Positions 34,303 to 45,671 of a stretch of 64,000 bases of DNA are shown here, piece by piece. Position numbers and translations under genes: made by a program. The stretch lies in contig CM060732.1 of assembly GCA_030704615.1 (NCBI GenBank), positions 20,336,001-20,400,000 on the forward strand, in the 5' to 3' direction. The notes under the pieces are model-generated. The model worked only from the letters and a program-made list of their open reading frames with translations. It did not search any database and was not told where the DNA came from. The DNA comes from Takakia lepidozioides. Lineage: Eukaryota > Streptophyta > Takakiopsida > Takakiales > Takakiaceae. Every line of letters begins with the position of its first letter. Within the stretch, counting starts at the first letter, position 1.

Positions 34303-35107
34303 CTATGTTGTCTGTCAACCACACAGAGAACATCATTCATCTCTTCCTCAACACACTCTCTACATATTCCCATTGTTTGGCATAGGCCTTGTGAGACCCA
34401 AACCGTCTTGCAGGCCCTCAAGGCACCTTGTGGGCGTTATGAAGTATCTTTTCTCTACACCTCTGTATGCATCAGTGGTACATTTAGACTCCCAATCAGC
34501 TTCATAAAGTGTCTTTCATTCTTTCTTAGCAAAGATCAGTCCGTCCCTCCATATTTCGTCGAAGACCTACTACCGAATGTGAGCTTAACAGATCAGGGCT
34601 TATCTCATTGTAAACGAGGTTAGCTATTTCATGAGCATGAGCGGCATGAGCGGAGTAGCAAGACAATCGGTTTTCATGAGCAGAAGTACAAATTTTGGAA
34701 AAAAAAAAACATTAAAAAACCATTATTTTTAATGGAATGTGTCCAAAAAAAAAAACCAATATAATATTCATTGTTTGAAGTAAAAATTGTAGTTTTGAGA
34801 GCCGTGCTCATGATATTTTGTCTTCCGCTCATGCGAATTTCGAGCAACATCTGCAAAAATGGCGCCGAATTTCGCGGTAATAGGTTCCGCAACCGGAGAA
34901 ATCTGCGACGTATTTTGCGGTAATAGGTGTCTCCGGCGAAAAATGGTGCCGAATTTCGCGGCTATAGGTTCCAACATGGCAAGTGTGTAAGCCCAAAATT
35001 TGGAAATGTGGCGCCGAATTTCGGTACATGGTGCCGGGGATTGCACAGACGTTGGGCAGTTCTTGGGCCATGTAACTGGAGATTCGGCGCCATTTTTTCA
35101 GACATCA

Positions 35108-36570
35108 AACTTGCGGTGCTCGACGAGACCTCCTCGAGCAACATCACGGGACCACGAGGGAGCGTGCGAATATTCTTGTCAGCTCGCCATGAATCCTCTT
35201 CTCCGCCAGGTGCCTCGTCAAGTCTTCGTCTCACTAGACGGGTGTGAACATCTCCTTCCAAGTGTTGGCCACTTCGAAGCAATGGCGTGTCCCGAAGGTC
35301 CTCTCGCAAGGCTGCCGCCCACTTGCGAGGATTCTTCGATCTGGAGGTAGTCCGCATTAGCATTTCCTGCCTGTCCGGCCCCAAGCCCCACTATTTCCCT
35401 TTCAAGAACTCGTTGTACCTGCATTGCTGCATAATTGACCTCACAATGTCCTCCGTTGTGGCAGTGAGGATGTCCACCAGATGCGCCGCAGAGGAGGCAC
35501 GCCGGGAAGAATGTACTGATTCGGCCATGTTTGTTGTCGGCATGTCGGTGTCGGAGTCGAGACACATTTCCTGCACATGCACATGTTCAGGTTACAAGCA
35601 AATTACAAATAATGAGTAGCTAGCATAATATTCAACGGGACGCAAATTCGTCCAACTCACCTCCCGCATATAGTCGTCGAACTGGAGGAAATGATAATGC
35701 CACCATGCTAGCCAACTGACCATTGCTCCCTCGTCTGATTTCTTTACAACACCTAACGTTGTCCACCAAGCCCGTATACATGCAAACTGTGTCAGGTGGG
35801 AGCACGCTTCCACGCAAGACACATGGAACGGTGTTCCTCTCTGAAATCTGGCGCCACGAGCCTGGTTGTGTACTGCGACAAGCTCTGCAAAAAATGGAAC
35901 CCACAAGATCTCTCCTTGCTTTTCATCGGAACATTGGGGTTTTCCCTGTACACCCTTCGGATGGCAGCCCAATTTGCTTGTGCGTTGTCCGCCATGAAAC
36001 CACGGAAATTGGGAGGGGGCAATCTTGCCCTGGCCATTTGTTCGTTTATTCCCTTTCAAAGAAGCATCTCCGATTGTGTGTCCTCTTCTTTCATCTCACA
36101 AATAACAATTGTCATTAGCATCCTGCAGTGGGTGTCATAGACATGTGCACCCATTGTCACCCACTGGTGATTTGTATTTCGCTTGATATGGTCGAACATG
36201 ACCCAACTGTTTGACAAGTCCCCACTCGTCATCCGGTGGACCAGTTCGATGCCGCTGCCAGGCCCACACGTTGACATTTTGAATACGAAACAGCGATCTA
36301 CCTCAGTCCTTTGTCCTGGAAATCTACTTCCATGAATGTAGTCATATCCACATCGTCGCTTCACCTCCAGAATGGAATGCATATCCGAGCCATGCCCAAT
36401 TCTCTGTTTGCAGGAGACAATGTGGTTTGACCGTCATGTTTCTTATCCATATCTATCAACATTCTGGACGCCCTTGAATAGTCCGTTCGAGGAGGGAACT
36501 CAAAGAAGATATTACCGTCGACGTCTACGGGAAGGCATGTAACGGATTTAATTGCAAACTTGCTGTAGTC
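35108..36570 (-). pseudogene. Broken MULE transposase of element B
   Basis: This is homologous to the transposase of A, with the blocks VYDTHCRML, FMADNAQANW and CGFH and the TNMAES exon start intact. The SWIM end and N-terminus are deleted, an internal deletion of about 550 bp joins near 36431, and an 11-bp deletion lies near 35793. The codon for Trp in LLWQGINEQ is TGA (about 36058). It cannot make transposase, so B would depend on A-type elements for movement. Confidence 0.85.
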
Positions 36571-36639
36571 CAGGAATGCGGTCCCTGGCCTTTGCGCAAT
36601 AACTGCCAACGGTATGCAGTCAAAAGGTATATGACCAGT

Positions 36640-37745
36640 GCAGATGCGCTGCACAAACCAATAATTGTGGCGTCTGGCAAGAAGCGTGGGGGGGCGAGCG
36701 TGCAAGCACCTTCCCCATGGACAGAGGGAACTGACAGAGGTGGCATTCCAGTGGGTCTGATTGCAAGATTGAGTGCGAGACCCTCGCTGCCAAAAGTCAA
36801 CATTCAACAGAATGCAACATTGCACAAAAAGTGGAACTTTGGTTCAAATGAGACATTTTTATTAATAATGAACTTTGACAAGTATGCATGCCCTCACAAA
36901 CCGAGGGAAGCCAAAAGTATGCATGCCATCCATGCTCCGGTAAGTTGGAGATTTGCTCCCGTGTTGCACTGTTCTCACCAAGAAGCTGGAACCTCAATTG
37001 GCCTCTCAACAAGTTCATGACTGACAGGGTGTCGGTAGGTGAAGACAATGGATGCAGCCCGTTCGCCTTTGGTGTAGTGGACAACGGTGTCATCTCCTCC
37101 GATATATGCACCATCGTAAATCGAGATCTTTGCTGTGGAGACTCTATGTCCATAGGACTCATCCTCGTAGCTTATGAGAATGTCCCCATACACTGTTTGC
37201 GATGGAATCCTCTCTGGCATGTACGTACACCCGATGCAATCCTTGTAGGCCCACTGGCAGCACCTCCAATGATATAGGAAGGCCGTGCGGCTTTTGGGGA
37301 TGTTCCATGCTGGCGGAAACTGCACATCAACGATTCGCAGGCACCAAAGCCGCGCAGGCCCGTCCCGGCGAGGCTGATCGTGGAGACCAGGAAGGTACTC
37401 AAGAGCGGACAGATGCACCCTTCTCTGCTGAGAGTGGTCTATCCAATCCTGCAGGTATATGAAAATATCCCCTGACTTGGGCGAGAAGTCCCACGGGGTG
37501 AGATGCTTGTTTGGGCAGTTGCTGGGATCCCGGCACGCCATCGCCGACTATTGAAAGGGCTACCAGGAAGCAGAGAGGGTGCGCAGGGAAGGGGGAGTGT
37601 GGGGAAGCTGAAGTGAGAGGAGCTCGGAACGAGCAAGTGCTGTTGCTGTCTCGGTTTGAAACGCGTGGGTCACGAGTGAAGGTCGGGCAAGTGGCAAAGA
37701 AAAAGAGCAACATTTAATATAGCCGTACCCAGGAATGAGGGGCAG
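36640..37745 (-). other. Inserted segment in element B with a 188-codon frame of unknown function (37541-36975)
   Basis: This segment has no counterpart in A, where the sequence passes directly into arrays. The minus-strand frame starts MACRDPSNCPNKHLTPWDF and has Cys/Trp-rich stretches (YHWRCCQWAYKDCIGC) with balanced composition, unlike a chance frame. I do not recognise it. A captured host gene fragment or a lost part of the element family are both possible. The end near 37680-37540 is purine/pyrimidine-biased and gene-free. Confidence 0.4.
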
Positions 37746-37749
37746 GATT

Positions 37750-39480
37750 TAATTCGACATGGCGTCAAATCGGAGGGTGACGACACCTGGCCGACAGAGA
37801 ACATCCCACGGATGGAAAAATGACGCCGAATTTCCATACGAGGCCCGTCGGATGAAGTCGTCTCGGGGGGAGAGGCCGACACCTGGCCGACAGAGAACAT
37901 CCCTCGGATGGAAAAACGGCACCGAATTTCCATCCGAGGCCGTTCGGATGAAGTTGTCTCGGGGGGAGAGGCCGACACCTGGCCGACAGAGAACATCCCA
38001 CGGATGGAAAAATGGCGCCGAATTTCCATACGAGGCCCGTTGGATGAAGTCGTCTCGGGGGGAGAGGCCGACACCTGGCCGACAGAGAACATCCCTCGGA
38101 TGGAAAAACGGCGCCGAATCTCCAATGAGGCCGTTCGGATGAAGTTGTCTCGGGGGGAGAGGCCGACACCTGGCCTACAGAGAATATCCCCCGGATGGCA
38201 AAACGGCGCCGAATTTCCAGACGAGGCCCGTTGGATGAAGTCATCTCGGGGGGAGAGGACGACACCTGGCCGACAGAGAACATCCCACGGATGGAAAAAT
38301 GGCGCCGAATTTCCATACGAGGCCCGTCGGATGAAGTCGTCTCGGGGGGAGAGGCCGACACCTGGCCGATAGAGAACATCCCTCGGATGGAAAAACGGCG
38401 CTGAATCTCCAATGAGGCTGTTCGGATGAAGTTGTCTCGGGGGGAGAGGCCGACACCTGGCCTACAGAGAATATCCCCCGGATGGCAAAACGGCGCCGAG
38501 TTTCCATACGAGGCCCGTCAGATGAAGTCGTCTCGGGGGGAGAGGCCGACACCTGGCCGACAGAGAATATCCCACGGATGGAAAAATGGCGCCGAATTTC
38601 CATCCGAGGCCGTTCGGATGAAGTCGTCTCGTGGGGAGAGGACGACACCTGCCCGACAGAGAACATCCCTCAGATGGAAAAACGGCGCCGCCGAATTTCC
38701 ATCCGAGGCCGTTCGGATGAAGTCGTCTCGTGGGGAGAGGACGACACCTGCCCGACAGAGAACATCCCTCAGATGGAAAAACGGCGCCGCCGAATTTCCA
38801 TCTGAGGCCGTTCAGATGAAGTCGTCTCGGGGGGAGAGGCCGACACCTGGCTGACAGAGAACATCCCCCGGATGGAAAAACGGCGCCGAATTTTTCCATT
38901 CGTGGCCCGTCGGATGAAGTCGTCTCGGGGGGAGAGGCCGACACCTGGCCGACATAGAACATCCATCGGCTGGAAAAACGGCGCCGAATTTCCATCCGAG
39001 GCCGTTCGGATGAAGTCGTCTCGTGGGGAGAGGACGACACCTGCGCGACAGAGAACATCCCTCGGATGGAAAAACGGCGCCGAATTTCCATCCGAGGCCG
39101 TTTGGATGAAGTCGTCTCAGGGGGAGAGGCGGACACTTGGCCGACAGAGAACATCCCCCGGATGGAAAAACTGCGCCGAATTTCCATTCGAGGCCCGTCG
39201 GATGAAGTCGTCTCGGGGGGAGAGGCCGACACCTGGCTGACAGAGAACATCCCCCGGATGGAAAAACGGCGCCGAATTTCCAGACGAGGCCCGTCGGATG
39301 AAGTCGTCTCGGGGGGAGAGGCCGACATCTAGCCGACAGAGAACATCCCTCGGATGGAAAAATGGCGCCGTATTTCCATCCAAGGCCACACGGATGGAGT
39401 CGTCTCGGGGGAAGTGGCCGAAAGAGATCATCTGTAGGATGGAAAAACGGCGCCGAATATCCGTCAACAGACGCCCGTAT
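37750..39480. repeat. Tandem array, about 96-bp units, in element B
   Basis: About 17-18 units of 'gacacctggccgacagagaa', 'catccc-cggatggaaaaacgg', 'cgccgaatttccat' and 'gatgaagtcgtctcgggggg'. The spacer phrases match the long-unit array of A (9.69-10.38 kb). Two neighbouring units (38.68-38.81 kb) share a GCC duplication that makes GGCGCCGCC. Open frames here are repeat translations. Confidence 0.9.
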
Positions 39481-39599
39481 CGACCCTTCATCAACAATTT
39501 TGATTCGTTTTTCGCGTTTTTTTGTCTAATCAGTCACTCAACTTAGAGTTTTTCGCCTGCGGTCCACTTTTTGGCACGTTATGCCCACCAATGTCGTCC

Positions 39600-39920
39600 G
39601 GTAGAGACAAATTCGGTGCCGGATTTCCATCCTTGAGGTGGACCGACTTACTTGCAGGATGGAAATTCAGCGCCGGTTTTCCATCCTGCAGCGTTCCGGT
39701 TTACCTGCAGGATGGAAATTTGGCGCCGGTTTTCCATCCTGCAGTGCTCCGGTTTACTTGCAAGATGGAAATTCGGCGTTGGTTTTCCATCCTGCAGTGC
39801 TCCGGTTTACTTGCAAGATGGAAATTCGGCGTCGGTTTTCCATCCGGCCGCGCTCTGGCTTGCCTGCAGGATGGAAATTCGGCACCGGTTTTCCATCCGG
39901 CTACTTCTCGATGAGAACGT
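39600..39920. repeat. Short tandem array, about 60-bp units
   Basis: Five to six units of 'gatggaaattcggcgccggt' with 'tttccatcctgcagtgctcc' and 'ggtttacttgca'. Relative of the right-hand array of A, with the core mostly GGCGCCGGT or its CpG-to-TpG variants (GGCGTTGG, GGCGTCGG). Confidence 0.85.
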
Positions 39921-40489
39921 CTCGGGCGGAGGGAGGGCCACGGTGCGTCCCACTTCATCCGCTGAATGGAAATTCGGCGCTGTTTTTTTCCATCCAGCGG
40001 GCTGTTGATGAAGTCTCGGGGGGAGGGTGGGCCAGGTGGCGCCTGTGGGCGACCTCCATACCTACATTTAAGGGCGCAGTTGCGCATTAAATGTCTTCCG
40101 CCGTCTGTTTTGAACCGGACGTTCCACACGGATACCGCGCTTGCTTCCCGGATACGCCTTCGACACCTGATGTGACGGGTGGATGAAGTTCCATTCGAGG
40201 CATGTACGCACGCATTCTGCGGGAGATTTTTTCTCTTACTCGGACTTATGCCGCGTGGCTCTCTTGAGAGAAACCCCACATCTAGACCGTGTCGCAAACT
40301 GAAGCCTTTGTACTACGGGCGGCAATGTAGCAATGCCGACCAGCCGAACGGCGATAAAGCGGCAACGCGCCTTCTGTACATGTACATACGCGTTGCCTTT
40401 CTTTGATCCGTGGCCATTGTAGTCCCTACATTTCCAGGATGTAAGTTGCCTTATGTGGCGCATGAAAATTAGTTGTGAAGCCCCTAGAA

Positions 40490-41015
40490 AAATGGCGCCG
40501 AATTTCCTGTTTTCGGCCATGGGGCAGATGGCTAAGCCCTGGGGGTGGTTGGCACAGTCTGGAAATTCGGCGCCATTTTTCCAGTTCCGGGCCCAGTCAG
40601 TTCTGGGACTTAGCCATTTTCGGACCCTGTACTGGAAAAATGGCGCCATTTTTCCAGTACAGGGTCCGAAAATGGCTAAGTCCCTGGGGCGGATGGCACA
40701 TATTCTGGAAATTCGGCGCCATTTTTCGAGTTCCGGGCCCAGTCATTTATGGGACTTAGCCATTTTCGGACCCTGTACTGGAAAAATGGCGCCATTTTCC
40801 AGTTCCGGGCCCAGTCATTTCTGGGACTTAGCCATTTTCGGACCCTGTACTGGAAAAATGGCGCCATTTTTCCAGTACAGGGTCCGAAAATGGCCAAGTC
40901 CCCGGGGCGGATGGCACATATTCTGGAAATTCGGCGCCATTTTTCCAGTTCCGGGCCCAGTCAGATCTGGGACTTAGCCATTTTCGGACTCAGTCTGGAA
41001 AAATGGATGTGATTC
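40490..41015. repeat. Intronic palindromic array of element B
   Basis: Units such as 'ctggaaaaatggcgccattt', 'ttccagtacagggtccgaaa' and 'gggacttagccattttcgga' occur in both orientations and form hairpins. They occupy the place of intron 6, directly before the conserved acceptor at 41037. Confidence 0.85.
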
Positions 41016-41654
41016 TGTCTGTGTTTTTTTAATGCAGGTACTGTAAGTTCTCCCTGTTGGAGAAAGGTCATCTGTCCTTCAAGCCGCCATTTTTCCTCGC
41101 ATGGAGGAACCCTGGAGCTGACTCCATGTACACTGACGTTATCGTGAAGGAGTGGCATCTGGAGCATTTGCGCGACTGCCTTTGGTATGTGGACCTTCCA
41201 CCCGGCTCGCTCGACTCGTCCGAGTTCCAATGGAAGCTGGATGCGGAGGCCCGACGAAACCGGGCTCCGCTGCCTCCACTGGGTCCAAAGGAGGCGAAAG
41301 CGCTTGCCAAGTCCAGGAAAGTGGCAGAGCTTGCTCAGGCAGGTATTCAGGATAAATTGAATGAGAAGAATAAAGGACAAATGAAAAGGACACGGAAACA
41401 TGGGAGTAAAGTAACCCCAAAAAACAGAAAACCACCGAGGCACCAGAGGAGCGCAGGAGGGGCCCCAAGGGAGTGACTCCGACGACGACTTTGTGCAAGG
41501 TCCTGCGACTGTTGCTGCTGCTACCAAGTCACCGGTCGTCCGGGTTCCCAAGTCAGTTCGGACTGGGACTGGCTCTGCCAAGAAGTTGGCATTTGAGGGC
41601 GAGCCTACACGGCGGTATTCGGCGGTGACATTTCCGCAGAGGCCAAAGCTAGAA

Positions 41655-42137
41655 CCCCACTGCCCTCCCCCGCATGCACACTCACCCCTTCCTCTCCATG
41701 TGACTTCTTCTTCTTCTTCTTCTTTTCCTTCCCCTTCCCCGCTACTTCCTCTCTCTCCTTCTCCCTCTCTCTTCTCTCTCTCTCCTCTGCAGCCCCTTCA
41801 TTGATGGTAAAAGGGATCTCGGGAGGTCGAGGCCTCTTCTTCTTACCTTTGGTGTTCGGGTCCTTCATGAACACCACGTTTTCTCCCTCATTGGCAACCC
41901 CACCGGACTGCACCAATGAGGCCAGCCATGTTGCTGCCTCCTGAAGACAAATAACCCCCCCAAATTCAAAAACAGAAACAAACAACAAAGAAAATCATGC
42001 ATGCAAAGGAAGGGACAAAACATGGAACAAGGTGCGACAGTTGTACCTTTGCAAGCTTGTCCGACTCGCCCCCGGTGTCACCCGATGTGGCAGGAGTCCC
42101 CGTTGCCGGATGTGCCCGCGCTATCCCCTCCGGACCA
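41655..42137 (-). pseudogene. Inserted foreign gene fragment with its own intron, inside exon 7 of element B's passenger gene
   Basis: Compared with A, 'cagaacc' is interrupted by about 480 bp and then resumes with 'accaactatcatccaatg'. On the minus strand the insert reads as an exon (ending GGESDKLAK before GTACAA near 42045). An intron follows, then a second exon from about 41943 (EAATWLASLVQSGGVANEG) running into Glu/Arg/Lys-rich sequence. It looks like a captured piece of an unrelated gene. The product is not recognised. Confidence 0.55.
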
Positions 42138-43470
42138 ACTATCATCCAATGCGTCAATGAGAGCTTTCTTGACGCTTTGGCTGCCAGGGCGAAGAAGGTG
42201 GCACACAACAAGTCTCTGGAGGAGCTGAAGGGGAAAGCCAAGAAGAGGGCTGCTGCTACAGAGCCTAAAGACACCCCTGGTTTGGAAGCCATGATGGAAT
42301 TCTTCACGGCTGTGAGCACGGATTGCAAGAGCACTCCGGGGGGGGGGGGGGGGGGGTTTGAGGTGGAGAGAGCCTGCGATATGATTCTCCTCGATATTCT
42401 AGATGGGGAGCTGCTGGAGGGCCTGGATGATGTGCCCACCTGGAACAGGTTTACGGAGGACTACTGGAGAGCCGGGTTTGGGCTGGCGGGGATGCTCCTG
42501 GATGACGGTGGATGTATGGTGGTCCTTGCCATAAGAGGGAAGACCACAGAGAATGTTGTGGCAAGGTGGACACCAAAAAGTGTCACCCCGGGTCCTCCTG
42601 AAAAGATGGTTCTGCATCAATACGCAGGGTTGCGAACAGAGGGCCAGAGTGTAAGTTATCAATCTATTGCATTCACTTCATATTGTGGTGTATCTAAACT
42701 AGACCCTAGAGTGGATCCCTGTTTTGTTGGATGTGCAGACATTGGTGATTGAGGCATATTGTTTTGTGAAGAGAGGGTCTACGTTCAAATTCCGCAATGA
42801 CGGTCGTCTGTTGATGCCGCTGTGGACCCTGCCGCTGTGGACCCTGTTACCTACGACTATGTGTGCCCCAATCCAGTATGCCGAAGGACACAAAGACAGG
42901 CAAACCGTGGCGGGGGTATAGCCGGACCCGGAGCCCTGCTTTCATCCAAACCCTCATGGAGACGTGCTCGGATGTCCAAGGCGGATTCTTGACCTCACAT
43001 GCGGCACGGGGTAAGCCTTCACGTGCACATTTGTCCCCTGGCCCGATTGCAATTGCATGCCGCATGCTACTAACCACCCGCTTTGTCCCTCAGGTGCTTC
43101 AATGTGGGTAGGGACGTTGTCCGACAGGCATGTCTTCGCCTTCGAGCCAGATACTGCCCTCCACAACTCTGAACTTGCAGCGGCTGAACGTTTGCCGAAA
43201 GAGGAGGAGGCATCCTCGGAGGATGAGGAAGAATCCAAGAAGGAGGTGGTGGAGGTACAAGTTGGGATCGAGGCCGATGAGCCCTTGGTTTACGATATTT
43301 CATTGAAAGACCCTTTTTGGCTTCTGATGGTATTGACATTCTTAAAGTGGATTTGTTCTTACTGCAGGATGCCAAGTACTGCAGGAGGGACGTCTACACC
43401 GCAGTTCATGGGCAAGAGGAACATGCCTTTTTTTGCCAGGGGGGATTTCATGTCGAATCCAGAAAGGGAC

Positions 43471-44246
43471 TCCACATGTTAACCTCTGATGCATGGGGCA
43501 AATCTAGAATTCAATTTGTTTTCCTGTGGGAAGGTGTCAGGTTGGTGCCTAATTGCGTCTCATTTTAGGAAGGGAGGGTCGAGTGAGTTACAAGTTAAAC
43601 TTTTATCCACGAATACTAAAGCTCTTCAAGCACACTGAGAGAAATGGAGCGGTGAATTCTGCAGTTTGTCCTTACCATTGTGTGCAGTTATGGACCCTCA
43701 GCTCATCTTTATGAAAAGAAATAAACTTGGTGTGTTCACGGGAAGCCCAATGAGGTTTGGGATAAGACTATTCAGAACCAGAGGATAGACAGAAATGAAA
43801 TGAAGTGCTACTTCATAACATCCTCCGGAACTGAGCTTATGGGAGAAAGAAACAAGAAAGAGAGAGGGGCCACAAGCAGCCCAAAAGCAACTATAGCTAA
43901 AGGGATTGTCTAAGAGTTGACGCTTCATTCAAGTAAGCTGCCAAGACAGAGAAAGAAAGAAATGTGTTGACCGTGCGAAGCCCAAGGGACACAACTCCCG
44001 AAAGAGAGTGAGAGACAGAGAGACATTGTGTGTCCGGCAAGAGGGGTACAGAGATTATACTTGAACATACCTGGAATTTCTGGATTGCTGAGGTGCAACG
44101 CAATCCAACATTATGTAGGATTGGGAAGACAGCTTTTAAGCTTGCTTTTAAGTGGTCTTGGCGAGTATTTACAAATCCAGTGATCTATTCTGAAGTGGAT
44201 CATGCTTTATGGTTTATGAGCAGACATCTCTATGCATTCTTCGCAG
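43471..44246. other. Junction region between element B and the next gene
   Basis: No element-type repeats and no terminal inverted repeat were found. The first exon (plastid transit peptide) of the downstream gene may lie here, but I could not place it. Confidence 0.4.
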
Positions 44247-45671
44247 GTTTCACAATTCGGGGTTATGGAGAAGACCGGGATATGTCATGCTACCGCTGCC
44301 CTTGCTCTCTTTCTGGCCCTTTCCTTGGGTCACTGCGATAGGGGCTTTGCCGGGGAGCTTGCAAGTGATTCCATTTCATCAAGGATTAACACGCAGCGGG
44401 TGGCAGAGGAGTACAACCAGTTCCCTGTGGATCTGGTAATTTCACTTGCTCAGCTTGTTACAATGTTTCTTGGATTAACTTCAAAGCATTCTCTGTACCT
44501 TCTGGCAAGTCTGGAACAAACCACACTAACATGAGAAGGGCTACTCCAGTTGTCTCATGTCGTTCTCACAGCAGTACTGGATCATATTCACAAAGCTGTT
44601 TTCTCTTGGATTTTAATGAGTTGTATGGAAGGTTCCTACACAGACTTCTTTATCGGTTCTGGATTCAGCTCGAGTGTGTCCGGAAAGATAGGTAGACTTG
44701 AACAGGAGCTGGCAACTTTGGAGAAAGAAACAGGATGGCGTCTGCGTGTGCTAACTCGGTCTGGAACTTCACAGTCTCCTTTAGGTGGAGAGGTGCGTAT
44801 TGGGAACCTTGAAGGACAAGTAGAGCAATGCACCTGAGTGGCTGTGTCTGTAGCACATGTGTCCAGGTGCACTACATCTTTTCTGGGATAATGCTTTGTT
44901 GTTCTGAGATTGTCTTAAGGGCTTCAGATCACAGAAGCTTCACATTGAAACCATCGTCCAAAGATCTTAAAATAATGACCTAGTACCTATCAGATATTAA
45001 ACCATAATTGATTGGTCTACCATAGCTGCTACAAGATCTCTGCCCTGAATGCATCCTTTGTTGTACTAACCTACGCTGGAGCCTGAGATTATTGGTGTCC
45101 TGGCCTTGTCCTGGCCATTGCTGATCTTCAGGTGAGAGACCTGTGGAAGCCTGACAAGCGCACAATTATAGTTATTGAAGACCTAGGCTCACCAAACATC
45201 CTCAACTTCAACACAGGGGCTGCAGTTGCCAGCCAACTTCCTCGCCAATTTTTTCTCGAACTGCAATCCCGCTTTGGCGTAAGGCAAGAGGGTGAAGCTC
45301 AGGCACTACTGTCGACTGTAGATGCTTTGAAGGACTGCCTAACAAGGCGTGGTGGATGCCGATTCGTACCAGGCCTCACAAATGACCTCTATTATCTAAC
45401 ACTTGGAACGTCGATCATAGGTGGCTGTGTGTTTGGGTTCGGTGCACGTTTTCAACCATCAGGGAGGGTCGGGGCTTCGTGGCAATGGGTGCTCATTTTT
45501 GCGCCACTCTGGGGAATTCTCTTTCTGTCCTTTGGTGTTCTTCCCATAGTTGGAAGGACAACCGAGTGGGAGCCTCTGGCTAAGAATACTCTGGGGTTCC
45601 TGGCGGGTGCAGCTGGCATCTATTTGACTCCCATCCTTGGCCCTCCTCCCATCGGCAAGCAAGAAGACTAA
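44247..45671 (+). CDS. Probable thylakoid protein with TPM-like (TLP18.3/Psb32-like) domain and C-terminal membrane segments
   Basis: Exons seen: 44247-44435 (GTAATT donor), a middle exon ending at 44792 (GTGCGT donor; acceptor uncertain, within 44640-44690) and 45132-45671 (CAG acceptor, stop TAA). Joins after the middle exon are phase 0. The first exon has a hydrophobic stretch ending in a small-residue site (ALALFLALSLG to GFA), like a thylakoid-lumen signal. The middle exon has RLEQELATLEKETGWRLRVL, resembling the start of TPM domains. The last exon continues with TIIVIEDLGSP and NFNTGAA, then three hydrophobic segments between about codons 90 and 170 (TSIIGGCVFGFG; WVLIFAPLWGILFLSFGVL; TLGFLAGAAGIYL). 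TPM proteins act in photosystem II repair; the assignment here is by resemblance only. The N-terminus and start codon are not fixed; an ATG lies at 44268. Confidence 0.5.

Larger units (their letters stand above)
34616..43470. mobile_element. Element B: deleted, rearranged copy of the element A family
   Basis: The left end (GAGGTTAGCTATTTCATGAGC-type, 34616 on) and subterminal sequence match A closely. Collinear pieces are about 35108-35596 (A 6790-7265), 35660-36430 (A 7335-8117), 36434-36570 (A 8672-8815), 36572-36640 (A 9597-9655), 40072-40410 (A 12385-12650 joined to 15690-15760) and 41038-43470 (A 16723-18720). The SWIM part, the transposase N-terminus and the ParB exons are deleted. New DNA lies at 36640-37745 and 41655-42137. 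Homology stops at about 43470 without a right inverted repeat, so the copy is truncated there. Confidence 0.85.
40240..43470 (+). pseudogene. Methyltransferase-like half of the passenger gene in element B
   Basis: The first exon (from the conserved ATG near 40247) is fused by deletion to the end of exon 6, removing the whole ParB part. From 41038 the sequence follows exons 7-10 of the A gene. Here the methyltransferase stretch is in frame where A is shifted: ERACDMILLDILDGELLEGL and GLAGMLLDDGGCMVVLA. That makes B useful for reading the ancestral frame. Defects include the lost donor after exon 6 (AT|GT), a frameshift near 41430, an inserted segment at 41655-42137, an 18-G run near 42340, changes near 42810-42850 and loss of the acidic tail after 43470. 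Confidence 0.75.

Noticed and set aside
37670-39497. Long frames of up to 288 codons across the element B array
   Set aside because: Repeat translations of 96-bp units. The unit length is close to a multiple of three, which keeps frames open by chance.
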